IMG/VR virus record: IMGVR_UViG_3300047409_000726
Coordinates: 16,265-80,264 of that record
DNA from: a virus
Strand: one strand, 5' to 3'
Length of the DNA stretch: 64,000 nt
Part shown: piece by piece, positions 8,030 through 16,903 of the stretch
How the letters are laid out: every line of letters begins with the position of its first letter
Numbering within the stretch: the stretch's first letter is position 1
Made by a program: the position numbers and the translations under genes
The notes under the pieces: model-generated
What the model saw: the letters and a program-made list of their open reading frames with translations, nothing else
Database searches by the model: none
What the model was told of the DNA's origin: nothing

Positions 8030-10339
8030 ATGCCCGACTTTAAAGAAGCAGAACCGTCGCACGTCTCTCCGCCCGTCGTCGTGTCGGCCATCGACCAGTT
8101 ACGGTCTTATCAGAAGCGCGATTACCGTGACGTGCTTGCGCGTTGTGAGGCGGTGCGTCGTGTCTTGTACGTTGCGTTCATGGGTTCCGGTAAGACAGTG
8201 CTCGCGGCGGCGTTGATTCGCACGTGGGTTGCTCGTGGCGAACACATTCTCATCTTGACGCACACGCGAGAGATTCTTCGACAGACGCACGACAAGTTGT
8301 TGAGCGCCGGCATTCCGGAAGAACAGATCGGGTGGATCTGGCGAGATCACGTCCGAACGAATTCGAAGGCGTTGATTCAGCTCGCGAGCCTCGACACTCT
8401 CGTGCGACGAGATTTTCCGAAAGGGATCACACGCATCGTCATCGACGAGGCCCATCACGCAACCGCGCAAAAGTGGCGCGGCGTGCTCGATGCTTACCCG
8501 GAAGCTCGTGTGCTCGGGCTCACAGGAACGCCGGTGCGTTTGGACGGGCAACCGCTTGGCGCCGTGTTCGAAGAGATGATCGAAAGCGAGCCGGTTGAAA
8601 GTTTGATCGAACAAGGTTGGATCGCACGTCCTTCGTATTGGACGCCGATGTGGAATGTCGAACTACCGCGCCGTTCCGGACAAGACTTCGGTGATCTTGT
8701 TGCTGCGGAGATGATACCGCATGCGAGAGTGCTCGAGAGCATGGTCGCGGAGTATTCGAAGCACGCCGCCGGGTTGCCGGCACTTGGCTTCGCCGCCACT
8801 CGCGAAAAGGCCGAGCAGTACGCAGCACACTTCACTGCGTCCGGCATTCCGGCTGATACCCTCTTCGGTTCGGACACGGATCTTAAACGACAAGGGACGT
8901 TGGCGCGTCTCCGTAAAAGAGCGCTTCGTGTGCTCTGGACATGCAACGTGTTAGGCGAAGGTTGGGATTACCCTGGACTTCGTTGCGTGATGCTCGCGCG
9001 CCCGACGTTGTCGATCGCGCGGTACCTTCAACAAGTTGCGCGATGCATGCGTCCTGGGGATCCGCCTGTGGTGCTCGACTTGTGGGGGGCATGGAATGTT
9101 TTCAGCCCGCCTTGGTCCGATTTCGGATGGAGCTTAGAGGCAAAAGCGCGCAGAAGATTGTATAAAGGCGAGCGTAGTACCGACGGCGAGGTGACGTGGC
9201 TACCTCCTGTTGAGGTCGAAGGGCAACTTGTGCGTGCGGATACGTTGGTGCAGACACCGTGTTCGGTGTGTGGTGCGCCAGCAACTCGTGCGAGCGCGGC
9301 AAATGCGGCGATTGGAAAAAATAAACCGTACTGTGCGGCGCACGCTAGAGGTTTGAATTACGGTCTTCCGCCGCTCCCGTGTGCGATTTGTGGTGAGCCG
9401 GCAACTAAAATGAGTTCACAGAATGCGCGAGCTAAGGGCGGCGCACGGAAGCCTTACTGCGAGAAACACAAAGGCGGTCTTCTTACGAAAATTACGCGGC
9501 TTCCGTGTGCGGTCTGTGGTGCGCCCGCAACTCTTAACAGCACAAAGATGTCTCTCAACAGAGGCGACAAGCCGTACTGCGTGCAGCACAAAGGAGGGCC
9601 TTCCGCAAAACTTCCACTGCTCCCGTGCACGATCTGTGGCGCGCCTGCGATTAAGAGTAGTTCACAGAATGCGCGGCTGCGCGGGCAAAAGCCATATTGC
9701 GAGAAACACAAAGGCGGCCCCTCCGCAAAACTCCCGCCGCTCCCGTGTGGGATCTGTGGGAAACCGACATCGCGCATCGCTTCGTTGAGCGCTCGGTCTC
9801 GTGGTGGAAAGGCGTATTGTAAAGAGCACCGTTACGGCGGCCGCAAAACTTCCCAAAACTTCCCGTTACTTCCGTGTGCGATCTGCGGGAAGCCGGCTAC
9901 TAAGATGAGTTCGGAAACTGCGCGACTTCAAGGGCACAGACCGTATTGTAGCGACCACAAGGCAGGCTCACATCCGTTACTTACTTGTGCTATTTGTGGG
10001 AAACCAGCTAGTAAAGGCAGCTCTAACAGCGCACGATACAGAGGGGGCGGTGCGAAAGCGTATTGTAAAGAGCACAGGAAAGGGCCCGTAGCGCCTAAGC
10101 CGTTACTTCCTTGCGCGATCTGCGGAGAGCCAGCGACCAAAAGCAGTTCGTTGCAAGCAGGCTACGAAGGGCGCAAGTCGTATTGTGAGAAACACAAAGG
10201 AGGAGGCCACAAACCCCCGTTACTTCCTTGCGCGATCTGTGGGGCGGTGACGAACAGCCGGAATTCGACAGCCGCGCGTTACAGAGGCGGCAAAGCATAT
10301 TGCGTGAAGCACAAGTACGGACGGAACGCGGATGCCTGA
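8030..10339 (+). CDS. SF2 DNA helicase with nine C-terminal tandem zinc ribbons
   Basis: 769 aa from ATG 8030, chosen because it follows the 55-aa gene by two bases; a GTG at 7982 is in frame. Residues about 20-400 carry RecG/UvsW/type III restriction-like SF2 motifs: RSYQKRDYRD (Q-like), MGSGKT (I), IDEAHHA (II), LTGTPVRLDG (III), TCNVLGEGWDYPGL (V), QQVARCMRPG (VI). Residues about 410-765 are nine repeats of LPCAICGxPATK...PYCEKHKGG (CxxC...CxxH), each about 38 aa. Ring-array helicase of unknown purpose, possibly binding branched or single-stranded DNA, or RNA. Confidence 0.88.
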   Translation: MPDFKEAEPSHVSPPVVVSAIDQLRSYQKRDYRDVLARCEAVRRVLYVAFMGSGKTVLAAALIRTWVARGEHILILTHTREILRQTHDKLLSAGIPEEQIGWIWRDHVRTNSKALIQLASLDTLVRRDFPKGITRIVIDEAHHATAQKWRGVLDAYPEARVLGLTGTPVRLDGQPLGAVFEEMIESEPVESLIEQGWIARPSYWTPMWNVELPRRSGQDFGDLVAAEMIPHARVLESMVAEYSKHAAGLPALGFAATREKAEQYAAHFTASGIPADTLFGSDTDLKRQGTLARLRKRALRVLWTCNVLGEGWDYPGLRCVMLARPTLSIARYLQQVARCMRPGDPPVVLDLWGAWNVFSPPWSDFGWSLEAKARRRLYKGERSTDGEVTWLPPVEVEGQLVRADTLVQTPCSVCGAPATRASAANAAIGKNKPYCAAHARGLNYGLPPLPCAICGEPATKMSSQNARAKGGARKPYCEKHKGGLLTKITRLPCAVCGAPATLNSTKMSLNRGDKPYCVQHKGGPSAKLPLLPCTICGAPAIKSSSQNARLRGQKPYCEKHKGGPSAKLPPLPCGICGKPTSRIASLSARSRGGKAYCKEHRYGGRKTSQNFPLLPCAICGKPATKMSSETARLQGHRPYCSDHKAGSHPLLTCAICGKPASKGSSNSARYRGGGAKAYCKEHRKGPVAPKPLLPCAICGEPATKSSSLQAGYEGRKSYCEKHKGGGHKPPLLPCAICGAVTNSRNSTAARYRGGKAYCVKHKYGRNADA
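9251..10324 (+). repeat. Nine tandem zinc-ribbon coding repeats
   Basis: Nine in-frame units of about 111-126 bp, each encoding CxxC, about 21-23 residues, then CxxH. Units differ at the DNA level but share words such as CTCCCGTGTGCGATCTGTGG and TATTGTGAGAAACACAAAGG. Units 2, 4 and 8 are closest to each other. The array looks grown by duplication, with copy number likely to vary among relatives. Confidence 0.85.
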
Positions 10340-12113
10340 TCCCATCGACCTCTCCAACATCTTCGCTGCCGTTGCCGAAGCAACCAACGGCGCGCGGCGA
10401 GGTACGGCTCTCGGTAAGATTCGAGAAGCTGAAGGCGTAAGACACACGCCCGAGCTCGATAGGATCATCATGATCCCACGGCGTGTGCCCCTCACGCCCG
10501 ACGAGGAAGCCGAACAGATCGATCTGCTCACGAATCATCTCCGCACGCCGGGCGGGACGATGCGGCTCCGCCCGGTGCAGTCCCAAGCTCTCTACGAGAT
10601 GCACGACTACGGTGGCCTCTTCGGGCCCATCCGAGTCTCCGGCGGCAAGACGCTCATCTCCCTCCTCGCGCCGCTCGTGCTCGAGGCGCAGCGGCCGATG
10701 CTCATCGTCCCCGCTGCCTTGATCGAAAAGACACGCACCGAAGCCAGCAAGCTTGCTCAGCACTGGAAGCTCCCGCCGTTCCTTCACATCGTGAGCTACC
10801 AAGCGCTTGGCCGTGTCTCTGGTGCGGAGACGCTCGAGAAGGCAAACCCTGACCTCATCATCTGCGACGAGGCGCACAAGCTCAAGAACAAGCGCGCTGC
10901 CGTCACGAAGCGTGTCGCCAGGTATATGCACGACCACCCCGAGACGCGCATGGTCATATTGACCGGCACGATCTCGAAGCGTTCGCTTCATGACTTCTCG
11001 CACCTTTTGCTCTGGTCTTTGAAGCTCCGAACACCACTTCCGCGGCACTGGACCGAGCTCGAGGCGTGGGCGCTTGCGCTCGACGAGCGACCGAATTCAG
11101 TTGTGCCGCCGCTCTACCCGGGGGCGATTTTGAAGCTTGCGACCGAGGAAGACACTGGTGGCGCGACAGAGCGGGCGCGCAAAGCAGTGCGACGTCGGAT
11201 CAATGGCACGCCCGGTGTCGTGACGGCTTCCGGTCCGGGTTGTGACGTGAGTCTTCGGGTGCAAGGGCACATCGTCGAGACGTTGGAAGTGACCGAGGAA
11301 GCGTTTGACCGACTTCGTTCGAAATGGGAAACGCCCGATGGTTGGCCGCTCTCTGACGGGTTTGCGATTTGGCGACACGCACGCGAGCTCGCTTTAGGGT
11401 TTTATTATCGATGGGAAGTTCGACCGCCCGACGAATGGCTCGAGGCGCGGAAAGCCTGGTCGGCGTTTTGTCGGAAAGTTCTTGGAAGTAATCAACGCCG
11501 GCTCGATTCCGAGATGCAGGTTGCGCTCGCGTGCAAGGATCATCCTGAATGGTACGGTGACCAAGAGTACAAGGCGTGGGTCGCGATTCGTGACACGTTC
11601 AAACCGAAGACCGTTGCGGTGCCGTTCGACGACTCGGTTCTGGAGTACTGCCAAGAGTGGTCCAAGCACGGCGGACTCATCTGGTGCGAGCACATTGATT
11701 TTGCGAACCGGCTCTCGTCCATGACGGGCATTCCGTACTTCGCTGGTGAAGGTCTCGATGCGCACGGAAATTCGATCGAGACCTACGACGGTACGACGGC
11801 GATTCTTTCGATCGAGGCGAATCGAGAGGGTCGGAACCTTCAACGGTTTTCGAGAAATCTCGTGAGTTCGGTACCGCAGCAGGGCGACCGAATGCAGCAG
11901 CTCCTCGCGCGTACGCATCGTGACGGGCAAGAAGCCGATGAAGTGATCTGCGACATCGTAGTCTCGTGCGCCGAGCACGTTGAGGCGATGCACATCATGC
12001 AGAGCGACGCGCGCTACCAAGAGGACATCACCGGAGATCATCAGAAACTTTTGCTCGCGGACATCGTCGTGCCGAACACGATGCACTTGAAAGGAGCGGT
12101 TTGGAACAGATGA
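10332..12113 (+). CDS. SNF2-like SF2 helicase/ATPase
   Basis: 593 aa, overlapping the previous gene by 8 bp. Motifs: RLRPVQSQAL (Q), VSGGKTLISLL (Walker A in short GGKT form), LIICDEAHKLKN (DEAH), MVILTGTIS (III), SIEANREGRNLQ (V), QQLLARTHRDGQ (VI). This is the phage SNF2/helicase pattern that often sits beside DNA polymerase. Likely translocates on DNA for replication restart or recombination with the upstream helicase and RuvC-like resolvase. Confidence 0.87.
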   Translation: MPDPIDLSNIFAAVAEATNGARRGTALGKIREAEGVRHTPELDRIIMIPRRVPLTPDEEAEQIDLLTNHLRTPGGTMRLRPVQSQALYEMHDYGGLFGPIRVSGGKTLISLLAPLVLEAQRPMLIVPAALIEKTRTEASKLAQHWKLPPFLHIVSYQALGRVSGAETLEKANPDLIICDEAHKLKNKRAAVTKRVARYMHDHPETRMVILTGTISKRSLHDFSHLLLWSLKLRTPLPRHWTELEAWALALDERPNSVVPPLYPGAILKLATEEDTGGATERARKAVRRRINGTPGVVTASGPGCDVSLRVQGHIVETLEVTEEAFDRLRSKWETPDGWPLSDGFAIWRHARELALGFYYRWEVRPPDEWLEARKAWSAFCRKVLGSNQRRLDSEMQVALACKDHPEWYGDQEYKAWVAIRDTFKPKTVAVPFDDSVLEYCQEWSKHGGLIWCEHIDFANRLSSMTGIPYFAGEGLDAHGNSIETYDGTTAILSIEANREGRNLQRFSRNLVSSVPQQGDRMQQLLARTHRDGQEADEVICDIVVSCAEHVEAMHIMQSDARYQEDITGDHQKLLLADIVVPNTMHLKGAVWNR

Positions 12114-12125
12114 AGGAAAACTGAT

Positions 12126-12203
12126 CGTGAGCTAGGCACGAACGGGGCGACACCTCTCAGGAGGCATCTGACGTTTCGTGCCTAGCTCGCGGGAATTTTT
12201 CCC
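12126..12203 (+). promoter_or_regulatory. Long stem-loop plus short hairpin in leader of the SSB-like gene
   Basis: A 14-bp perfect stem (GAGCTAGGCACGAA 12129-12142 / TTCGTGCCTAGCTC 12175-12188) extends to 17 bp with one G-T pair (12126-12191). Its loop contains a nested CCTCTCAGGAGG. It is followed at once by GGGAA-TTT-TTCCC (12191-12203). Could be a terminator/attenuator, an RNase-resistant 5' end, or a protein-binding leader; the downstream gene has its own AAGGAAT ribosome site. Confidence 0.6.
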
Positions 12204-12227
12204 GTCTACGAAAAGGAATATCAAAAC

Positions 12228-12989
12228 ATGCCCCCCATCGATTGGTCCCAAATTGGAGCTGCGCCGATTTTCGAACGTGGAAACTACTTCAACCCAGGAA
12301 GGTACAAGCTCCGCTTGCTTCGGTGCCTGAGCAAGCAGACGCAAAAAGTTGGAGTGGCGTTCATCGCCGAATTCGAAGTCTTGGAGAGCGACAACCCCGC
12401 GCACCAGATCGGGAGCAAGGGGACGTACTTCGTCAAGATGGCTCAACAGCAGCAAGCGTTTTCCAACATCCTCGAGATGATGGCGGCGCTTCTCGGATTC
12501 GATATCACGAACAAAGAACACGTTACGCAAATCGATCAGCAACTGAGGCCCCAGCTTGCGGGGCTCATGACGGCGCTCGAGACGCAGGGCACGGCCGTGC
12601 TCGGCGGACGCGAGACGATTTCCGTCGAGTGTCGGATCACGCTGACCAAACAGCAGAGGGAGTTCACGCTTCACGTGTGGACGCCGTGGACACCTCCGCC
12701 AGGTTGGCAGCCTGTTCCGACGCCGGCACAGGCGCAGATGCCTCAGAGGTCAGCGGCGCAACCCGTCGCTCAGCCTCAGGGGTATCCGGCTGCGTACGCC
12801 CCACCGGCGTTTGCGCAGCCCGCGCTGGCGCAACAGGCGCCTCAGCAACCGCCGGGGTTCGCTCCGGCACCGATGCAGGCGCCTCAGCAACAGGCGTTTG
12901 CTCCGGCACCTCAGCAGATGCAAGCCCCCTACGGACAACCCGCCATGCCCCCGGCTGGCGCGTTGCCTCCGTGGATGACTCCTCGGTGA
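12228..12989 (+). CDS. Putative single-stranded DNA-binding-like protein with Pro/Gln-rich tail
   Basis: 253 aa. Residues about 10-155 are beta-rich with the pattern of phage OB-fold-like or DUF proteins placed before DNA polymerase (GNYFNPGRYKLRLLRCLSKQ, then VGVAFIAEFEVLES, GSKGTYFVKM, TISVECRITLTKQQREFTLHVW). Residues about 160-253 are Pro/Gln/Ala-rich and disordered, ending GALPPWMTPR, reminiscent of an SSB tail although not acidic. ATG 12228 has AAAAGGAAT upstream and follows a structured leader, so it probably has its own expression level, as expected for SSB. Function not proven. Confidence 0.6.
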   Translation: MPPIDWSQIGAAPIFERGNYFNPGRYKLRLLRCLSKQTQKVGVAFIAEFEVLESDNPAHQIGSKGTYFVKMAQQQQAFSNILEMMAALLGFDITNKEHVTQIDQQLRPQLAGLMTALETQGTAVLGGRETISVECRITLTKQQREFTLHVWTPWTPPPGWQPVPTPAQAQMPQRSAAQPVAQPQGYPAAYAPPAFAQPALAQQAPQQPPGFAPAPMQAPQQQAFAPAPQQMQAPYGQPAMPPAGALPPWMTPR

Positions 12990-13000
12990 AGTGAAAGAGA

Positions 13001-13037
13001 GCCCCGCTCCGGTGCCCGGCCGGAGCGGGGCGAGTTT
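13001..13037 (+). terminator. Intrinsic terminator-like hairpin before polA
   Basis: Perfect 12-bp GC stem GCCCCGCTCCGG (13001-13012) / CCGGAGCGGGGC (13020-13031), 7-nt loop, then GAGTTTT. It ends four bases before the polymerase ATG, so it may attenuate polymerase expression relative to the SSB-like gene. Confidence 0.75.
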
Positions 13038-13040
13038 TCG

Positions 13041-14894
13041 ATGCAGTCCTTCGACACTGAAACCTTCCTCATCACCGACGGCAACCTTGCCCCGGATCTC
13101 GTGTGCATTTCTTTCGCCGGGCCCGACTACGTTGCCGAGCTTTACCACGCGATCGACGGCTCTCCGACGTTCCGCGCGATGGCCGACTGCGCCTTGGCCA
13201 AGAACACTCCGGTGATTGGTGCGAACACCGCCTACGACATGGGCGTCATGCTTGCGCACGATCCGTCGCTCGCTGATCGGATCTGGACGCTCTACGACCA
13301 AGGGCTCGTGCGCGACGTGATCATGCGTCAGAAGATGATCGATATCGCGAAAGGTTGCTACGGCGGATTCAGGCGCGGTGAAGACGGCAAGGCGTACAAG
13401 ATCGGGTACAGCCTGGCCGATCTCACGAAGCGGCACTTGGGTCATGAGCTCGACAAGGGTGCGGACACCTGGCGTCTCAGGTACTCGGAGCTCTACGAGG
13501 TGCCTTTGCCTGAATGGCCAGCGGAGGCGCAAGGGTATGCCAAGGACGACGCGGTCGCGACGGTCGCCGTCTATCAGGCACAGGAGGCCGACGCGGCGCT
13601 GCTCCTCGACGAGCCGGCACGGTGCCGCACGGCGTGGATGCTCCACCTCATGTCCTGCTACGGGATCAAAACGGATCCGGAAGCCGTCGCCGCGTTCGTT
13701 CGGGCCACAGAGAAGAGCGTCGAAGAACTCAAAGCCGTTCTAGTAAATTGGGGCTTAGTACGTCCAAGCGGCACGCGAGACACGAAAGCTGCGAAGGCTC
13801 TTATGGTCAGCGTGTGCGCGGCCAAGGGTTTGGAGATCGTAAAAACCGACGGCGGTGACGTCGCCCTCGACGACGCGACGTGCAAGAAGACAGGTGATCC
13901 TGTTCTCACCGCTTACGCAAACTTCTCGAGCCTTGCGAAAGTCGTTTCGACTGACATCCCGATCCTTCTCAAAGGCGTCGACACGCCGATTCAGACTCGT
14001 TTCGAACCGCTTCTAGAAACCGGTCGCACGTCGTCGAGCGCGCCCAATATTCAGAACATCAAGCGCCTGGTCGGGATGCGCGAGTGCTTTCGGCCTCGTC
14101 CTGGGTACGTCTTCGTCGACGCGGACTACGCGATGCTTGAGCTATGCACGTGGGCGCAGACGTGTCTCTGGGCCTTGGGGTACTCGAGGCTCGCGGAAGT
14201 TCTGAACGCCGGTGACGATCCGCACTTGGCCTTCGCGGCTCAGATCCTTGGCATCACCTACGATGAAGCGAAGGCGCGACGTAAGGGCGGTGACAAGGAA
14301 GTCGAGCAACGACGTCTCGTGGCGAAGGTCGGAAACTTCGGTTTCCCTGGCGGCCTCGGCAAAGACAGTTTCGTCGAATACGCCGCGTCTTCGTACAAGG
14401 TGAGCATCACCGTTGAGAAAGCCGCGGAGCTGAAGAGTTTCTGGCTAGCACAATGGCCAGAAGCCCGAGCGTACTTCGATTGGATTGCGAAGAAAGAACA
14501 GGACAGCGGAATTTCGATGCAGCGCTTCGTCGTTGGATCGTGGCGCTCCGGTATGCGGTACACGGTCGCGTGCAACGACCCGTTTCAGAGTCTCGGTGCG
14601 ACGGCCGCGACGTGGGCCGGTTACGATCTCGCGCGGGCCTGCTACTACGAGCGAGACCATATTCTCTTCGGCTCGCGGCCCGTGAACTTCATCCATGACC
14701 AATACCTCGTCGAAGTACTCGACGACTACTACGCGCACGATCGCGCGATGGCCGTGGCGAGCATCATGGTCGCGGCGGCGAAGCGAGCGATCCCTGACGT
14801 GACGCCGAAGGTCGAGCCTCTCTTGTGTAGGTACTGGAGCAAGGACGCGAAAGAAGTCTTCAAGGACGGGAGGCTCGTGCCGTGGCCCTCATAG
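13041..14894 (+). CDS. polA-like: Family A DNA polymerase with 3'-5' exonuclease domain
   Basis: 617 aa. Exonuclease motifs: FDTET (D5, E7), NTAYD (D66), YAKDD (166-170). Polymerase: RTSSSAPNIQN (329-339), motif A VDADYAMLEL (359-368; D362, E367), motif B RRLVAKVGNFGFPGG (424-438), motif C IHDQ (551-554). Deviations from the E. coli pattern: Cys instead of Arg after motif A (ELC), and Gln in HDQ for Glu. The catalytic aspartates are present. Replicative polymerase of the phage. The RuvC-like gene starts inside its end. Confidence 0.95.
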   Translation: MQSFDTETFLITDGNLAPDLVCISFAGPDYVAELYHAIDGSPTFRAMADCALAKNTPVIGANTAYDMGVMLAHDPSLADRIWTLYDQGLVRDVIMRQKMIDIAKGCYGGFRRGEDGKAYKIGYSLADLTKRHLGHELDKGADTWRLRYSELYEVPLPEWPAEAQGYAKDDAVATVAVYQAQEADAALLLDEPARCRTAWMLHLMSCYGIKTDPEAVAAFVRATEKSVEELKAVLVNWGLVRPSGTRDTKAAKALMVSVCAAKGLEIVKTDGGDVALDDATCKKTGDPVLTAYANFSSLAKVVSTDIPILLKGVDTPIQTRFEPLLETGRTSSSAPNIQNIKRLVGMRECFRPRPGYVFVDADYAMLELCTWAQTCLWALGYSRLAEVLNAGDDPHLAFAAQILGITYDEAKARRKGGDKEVEQRRLVAKVGNFGFPGGLGKDSFVEYAASSYKVSITVEKAAELKSFWLAQWPEARAYFDWIAKKEQDSGISMQRFVVGSWRSGMRYTVACNDPFQSLGATAATWAGYDLARACYYERDHILFGSRPVNFIHDQYLVEVLDDYYAHDRAMAVASIMVAAAKRAIPDVTPKVEPLLCRYWSKDAKEVFKDGRLVPWPS

Positions 14895-15358
14895 CGATCG
14901 ATCCGGGCACGCGCGAACAGAACGCACACAAGTCTGCGGAGAAGACAGGCGTGGCAGTGTTTTTAGGAGGCGCACTAATTTTCGCGACAGCTTGCACAGT
15001 TGAAGAAGCTCTTCTCTCCATAAAAGACGCGATGATTGGTGCGGATGACGATTGCATCATTGAAGTTCCTCAAGTTTATCCAACACAACACCAGAAGAGC
15101 GATCAGAATGATCTGATTGCCCTAGCTGTTACGGTGGGCCGATATGTTGAGCGCGCGACGTCGTGTGGCTTCCGGATTAAGCTTGTCAAGCCTCGCGAGT
15201 GGAAGGGGCAGCTTCCTAAGGACGTGTGCTGGGAACGCGCTAAGGAAACTCTGACGCCGACGGAGCTCGCCACGATCCCCGAGCTTCCAAAATCTCACGC
15301 GCACAACATGTACGACGCAATCGGTCTCGGAACCTGGTTCCAGAAAAGGTGGAGATGA
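14882..15358 (+). CDS. RuvC-like Holliday junction resolvase
   Basis: 158 aa, GTG start overlapping polA by 13 bp. RNase H-fold signature: ALIAIDPGTR (first Asp), CIIEVPQVYP (Glu), and a C-terminal HNMYDAIGLG with the last Asp. This is the phage RuvC-like layout. Probably resolves branched replication intermediates made by the helicases and nuclease upstream. Confidence 0.85.
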   Translation: MALIAIDPGTREQNAHKSAEKTGVAVFLGGALIFATACTVEEALLSIKDAMIGADDDCIIEVPQVYPTQHQKSDQNDLIALAVTVGRYVERATSCGFRIKLVKPREWKGQLPKDVCWERAKETLTPTELATIPELPKSHAHNMYDAIGLGTWFQKRWR

Positions 15359-15594
15359 AGGTGGCCAAGAAAACGATGACGCTCAAAGCGTGGTTCGAAA
15401 GCACGCTCCCGAAAGGCATGACAAAGACCGCCTACGCCCAGATTTTGGCAGATCGAGCGGGCGGCAAGATCGGAATGTCGACGATCTTGAACACCCTCAA
15501 GGGCCACAGGCTCACGAGCTACGCCAAAGGCAAGGCGATCAGCGATCTCACCGGTGGCAAGGTTCCGCTCACAGAAATCGTGGAAACATTATGA
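15355..15594 (+). CDS. Small HTH-like DNA-binding protein
   Basis: 79 aa from ATG 15355 (ATGA overlap with the RuvC-like stop); GTG 15349 is an alternative. Residues about 25-60 (TAYAQILADRAGGKIGMSTI, then KGKAISDLTGGKVPLTEI) match a Cro/CI-like helix-turn-helix with the TGG.V...EI ending typical of Cro-like proteins. Possible regulator of the early operon. Confidence 0.6.
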   Translation: MKVAKKTMTLKAWFESTLPKGMTKTAYAQILADRAGGKIGMSTILNTLKGHRLTSYAKGKAISDLTGGKVPLTEIVETL

Positions 15595-16190
15595 CCGCTA
15601 TTGAGCCTGTCGCAGTGGCAGACAGCGTTTGGCTTCGGCGCCCAAACGATCTTGAAAGCAAAGAAGCGCTCGCGGAGCTTTCGGCATCGCTTCAGGATCT
15701 TCCGTGCACGTCTCTCACGTACCCGGGAATTTGCGAAGCGCTCATCGAGGTCAAGGCGCGTGTGAAGAACTTGATCGCGCAGCGCGAGACGGTGCTCGGG
15801 CCGCTTCGAGAAGCAGAGCGCGCGGCGCGGGAGTGGTTCCGAGCTCCGCTCGAGACGTATCAGATGATCGAGAGCGTCTTGAAAGAACGTGTCGCCGGGT
15901 ATCAAGAAACGCTTCGTCAAGAGAAGCACGCGGCGATTGTCGCGGCCGGTCAGGCTCCGACACCGACGGCCATGGCGCAGCTCACGGCGCTCGCGACCCC
16001 TCCGACGCCGACGGCGATCACATTTCGGAAGACGTGGGAGGTCGAGATCACGGATCCGAACCTTGTGCCTCGGGAGTATCTACTCATCGACACGGCGGCA
16101 CTTCGGAAGGTTTGCGTGGCGACCAAAGGCCAGATCCAGGTGCCCGGTGTACGTTTCTTTCAGAAAGACGGCGTGGCGGTAGGCACGTGA
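15591..16190 (+). CDS. Phage coiled-coil protein with IPG-type C-terminal motif
   Basis: 199 aa, ATGA overlap with the HTH gene. Residues about 35-115 form a long charged helix (AREWFRAPLETYQMIESVLK). The C-terminus, VPREYLLID.AALRKVCVATKGQ followed by VPGVRFFQ, matches a motif common in phage recombination-region proteins (Gp157/DUF-type) next to SSB and exonuclease genes. Possibly a recombination accessory factor; exact role unknown. Confidence 0.7.
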   Translation: MTAIEPVAVADSVWLRRPNDLESKEALAELSASLQDLPCTSLTYPGICEALIEVKARVKNLIAQRETVLGPLREAERAAREWFRAPLETYQMIESVLKERVAGYQETLRQEKHAAIVAAGQAPTPTAMAQLTALATPPTPTAITFRKTWEVEITDPNLVPREYLLIDTAALRKVCVATKGQIQVPGVRFFQKDGVAVGT

Positions 16191-16465
16191 GCTACGACTC
16201 CGAAGAACTCCAGATCGGCATCCTCGAGACGTTCGCGAGTACCGCGGCCCTCAGCCGGTACAAGGCTGACTTCGGGGAGCTCCCGGCCCGCACCCGGAAG
16301 TCGAAAGCACGCGCCGGATCGCTCGGCCCCGGCATCAACACTCAGGAGTCCTGGCAGAAGATGGTCACGGAGAGGATCAAGAGAGGGCACGTGTGCTGCC
16401 CACATTGCGGCGCCATCGCGCCTTCGCACCGTTGTCCGGTCTTCATCGTGGGGGTGTCGACGTGA
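16187..16465 (+). CDS. Small zinc-binding protein
   Basis: 92 aa, GTG start with GTGA overlap. N-terminal helical part with basic stretch RTRKSKARAG; C-terminal CCPHCGAIAPSHRCP could hold one metal. Unknown function. First of a run of small coupled genes. Confidence 0.65.
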   Translation: MSYDSEELQIGILETFASTAALSRYKADFGELPARTRKSKARAGSLGPGINTQESWQKMVTERIKRGHVCCPHCGAIAPSHRCPVFIVGVST

Positions 16466-16680
16466 AGAAGCAGCAGGTGGTCGTGCGGCAATACGGACGA
16501 AAGATGAATGGTCCCTGGCATCTCGTGCGCGACGACACGTTCACCATTTGTGGGAAAAGCCCAGCGCGTCTGCGCCTGCAAACAGTGACGACGCTCGGGC
16601 CGCTTAACATTTACCGGATATGCGTTCGCTGCGAGCACGTGGTCAGCGCTACCGGCACCACCCGACTAGCAAAGCCATGA
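16462..16680 (+). CDS. Small cysteine-containing protein (72 aa)
   Basis: GTGA overlap with the previous gene. A beta-rich 72-aa protein with TICGKSPARL and ICVRCEHVVS, giving three cysteines with CxxC spacing near the end. Unknown. Confidence 0.65.
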   Translation: MKKQQVVVRQYGRKMNGPWHLVRDDTFTICGKSPARLRLQTVTTLGPLNIYRICVRCEHVVSATGTTRLAKP

Positions 16681-16901
16681 CGACGCTCTCGAGGCGCGAT
16701 CTCTGGAAGCTTCGCGTGTACTACGCCAAGCAAGTGCTTCTCGGCCGTGGCTGGGTGTACTGGGAGCTCTTCGTGTACGCGATGCGCCGATCACCTGGCG
16801 TGGACACCTCGACGCCAGGACTCTGCGGCGCGTGCTCTGCTGGCAAGCACGAAGACTGCTCTAACTGGTGCTACTGCAACTGCGAATTTAACCGGGAGTA
16901 A
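16677..16901 (+). CDS. Small cysteine-rich protein (74 aa)
   Basis: ATGA overlap. N-terminal amphipathic region (RRDLWKLRVYYAKQVLLGRG), then CGACSAGKHEDCSNWCYCNC, seven cysteines in about 20 residues, a probable zinc knuckle. Unknown. Confidence 0.65.
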   Translation: MTTLSRRDLWKLRVYYAKQVLLGRGWVYWELFVYAMRRSPGVDTSTPGLCGACSAGKHEDCSNWCYCNCEFNRE

Positions 16902-16903
16902 AC

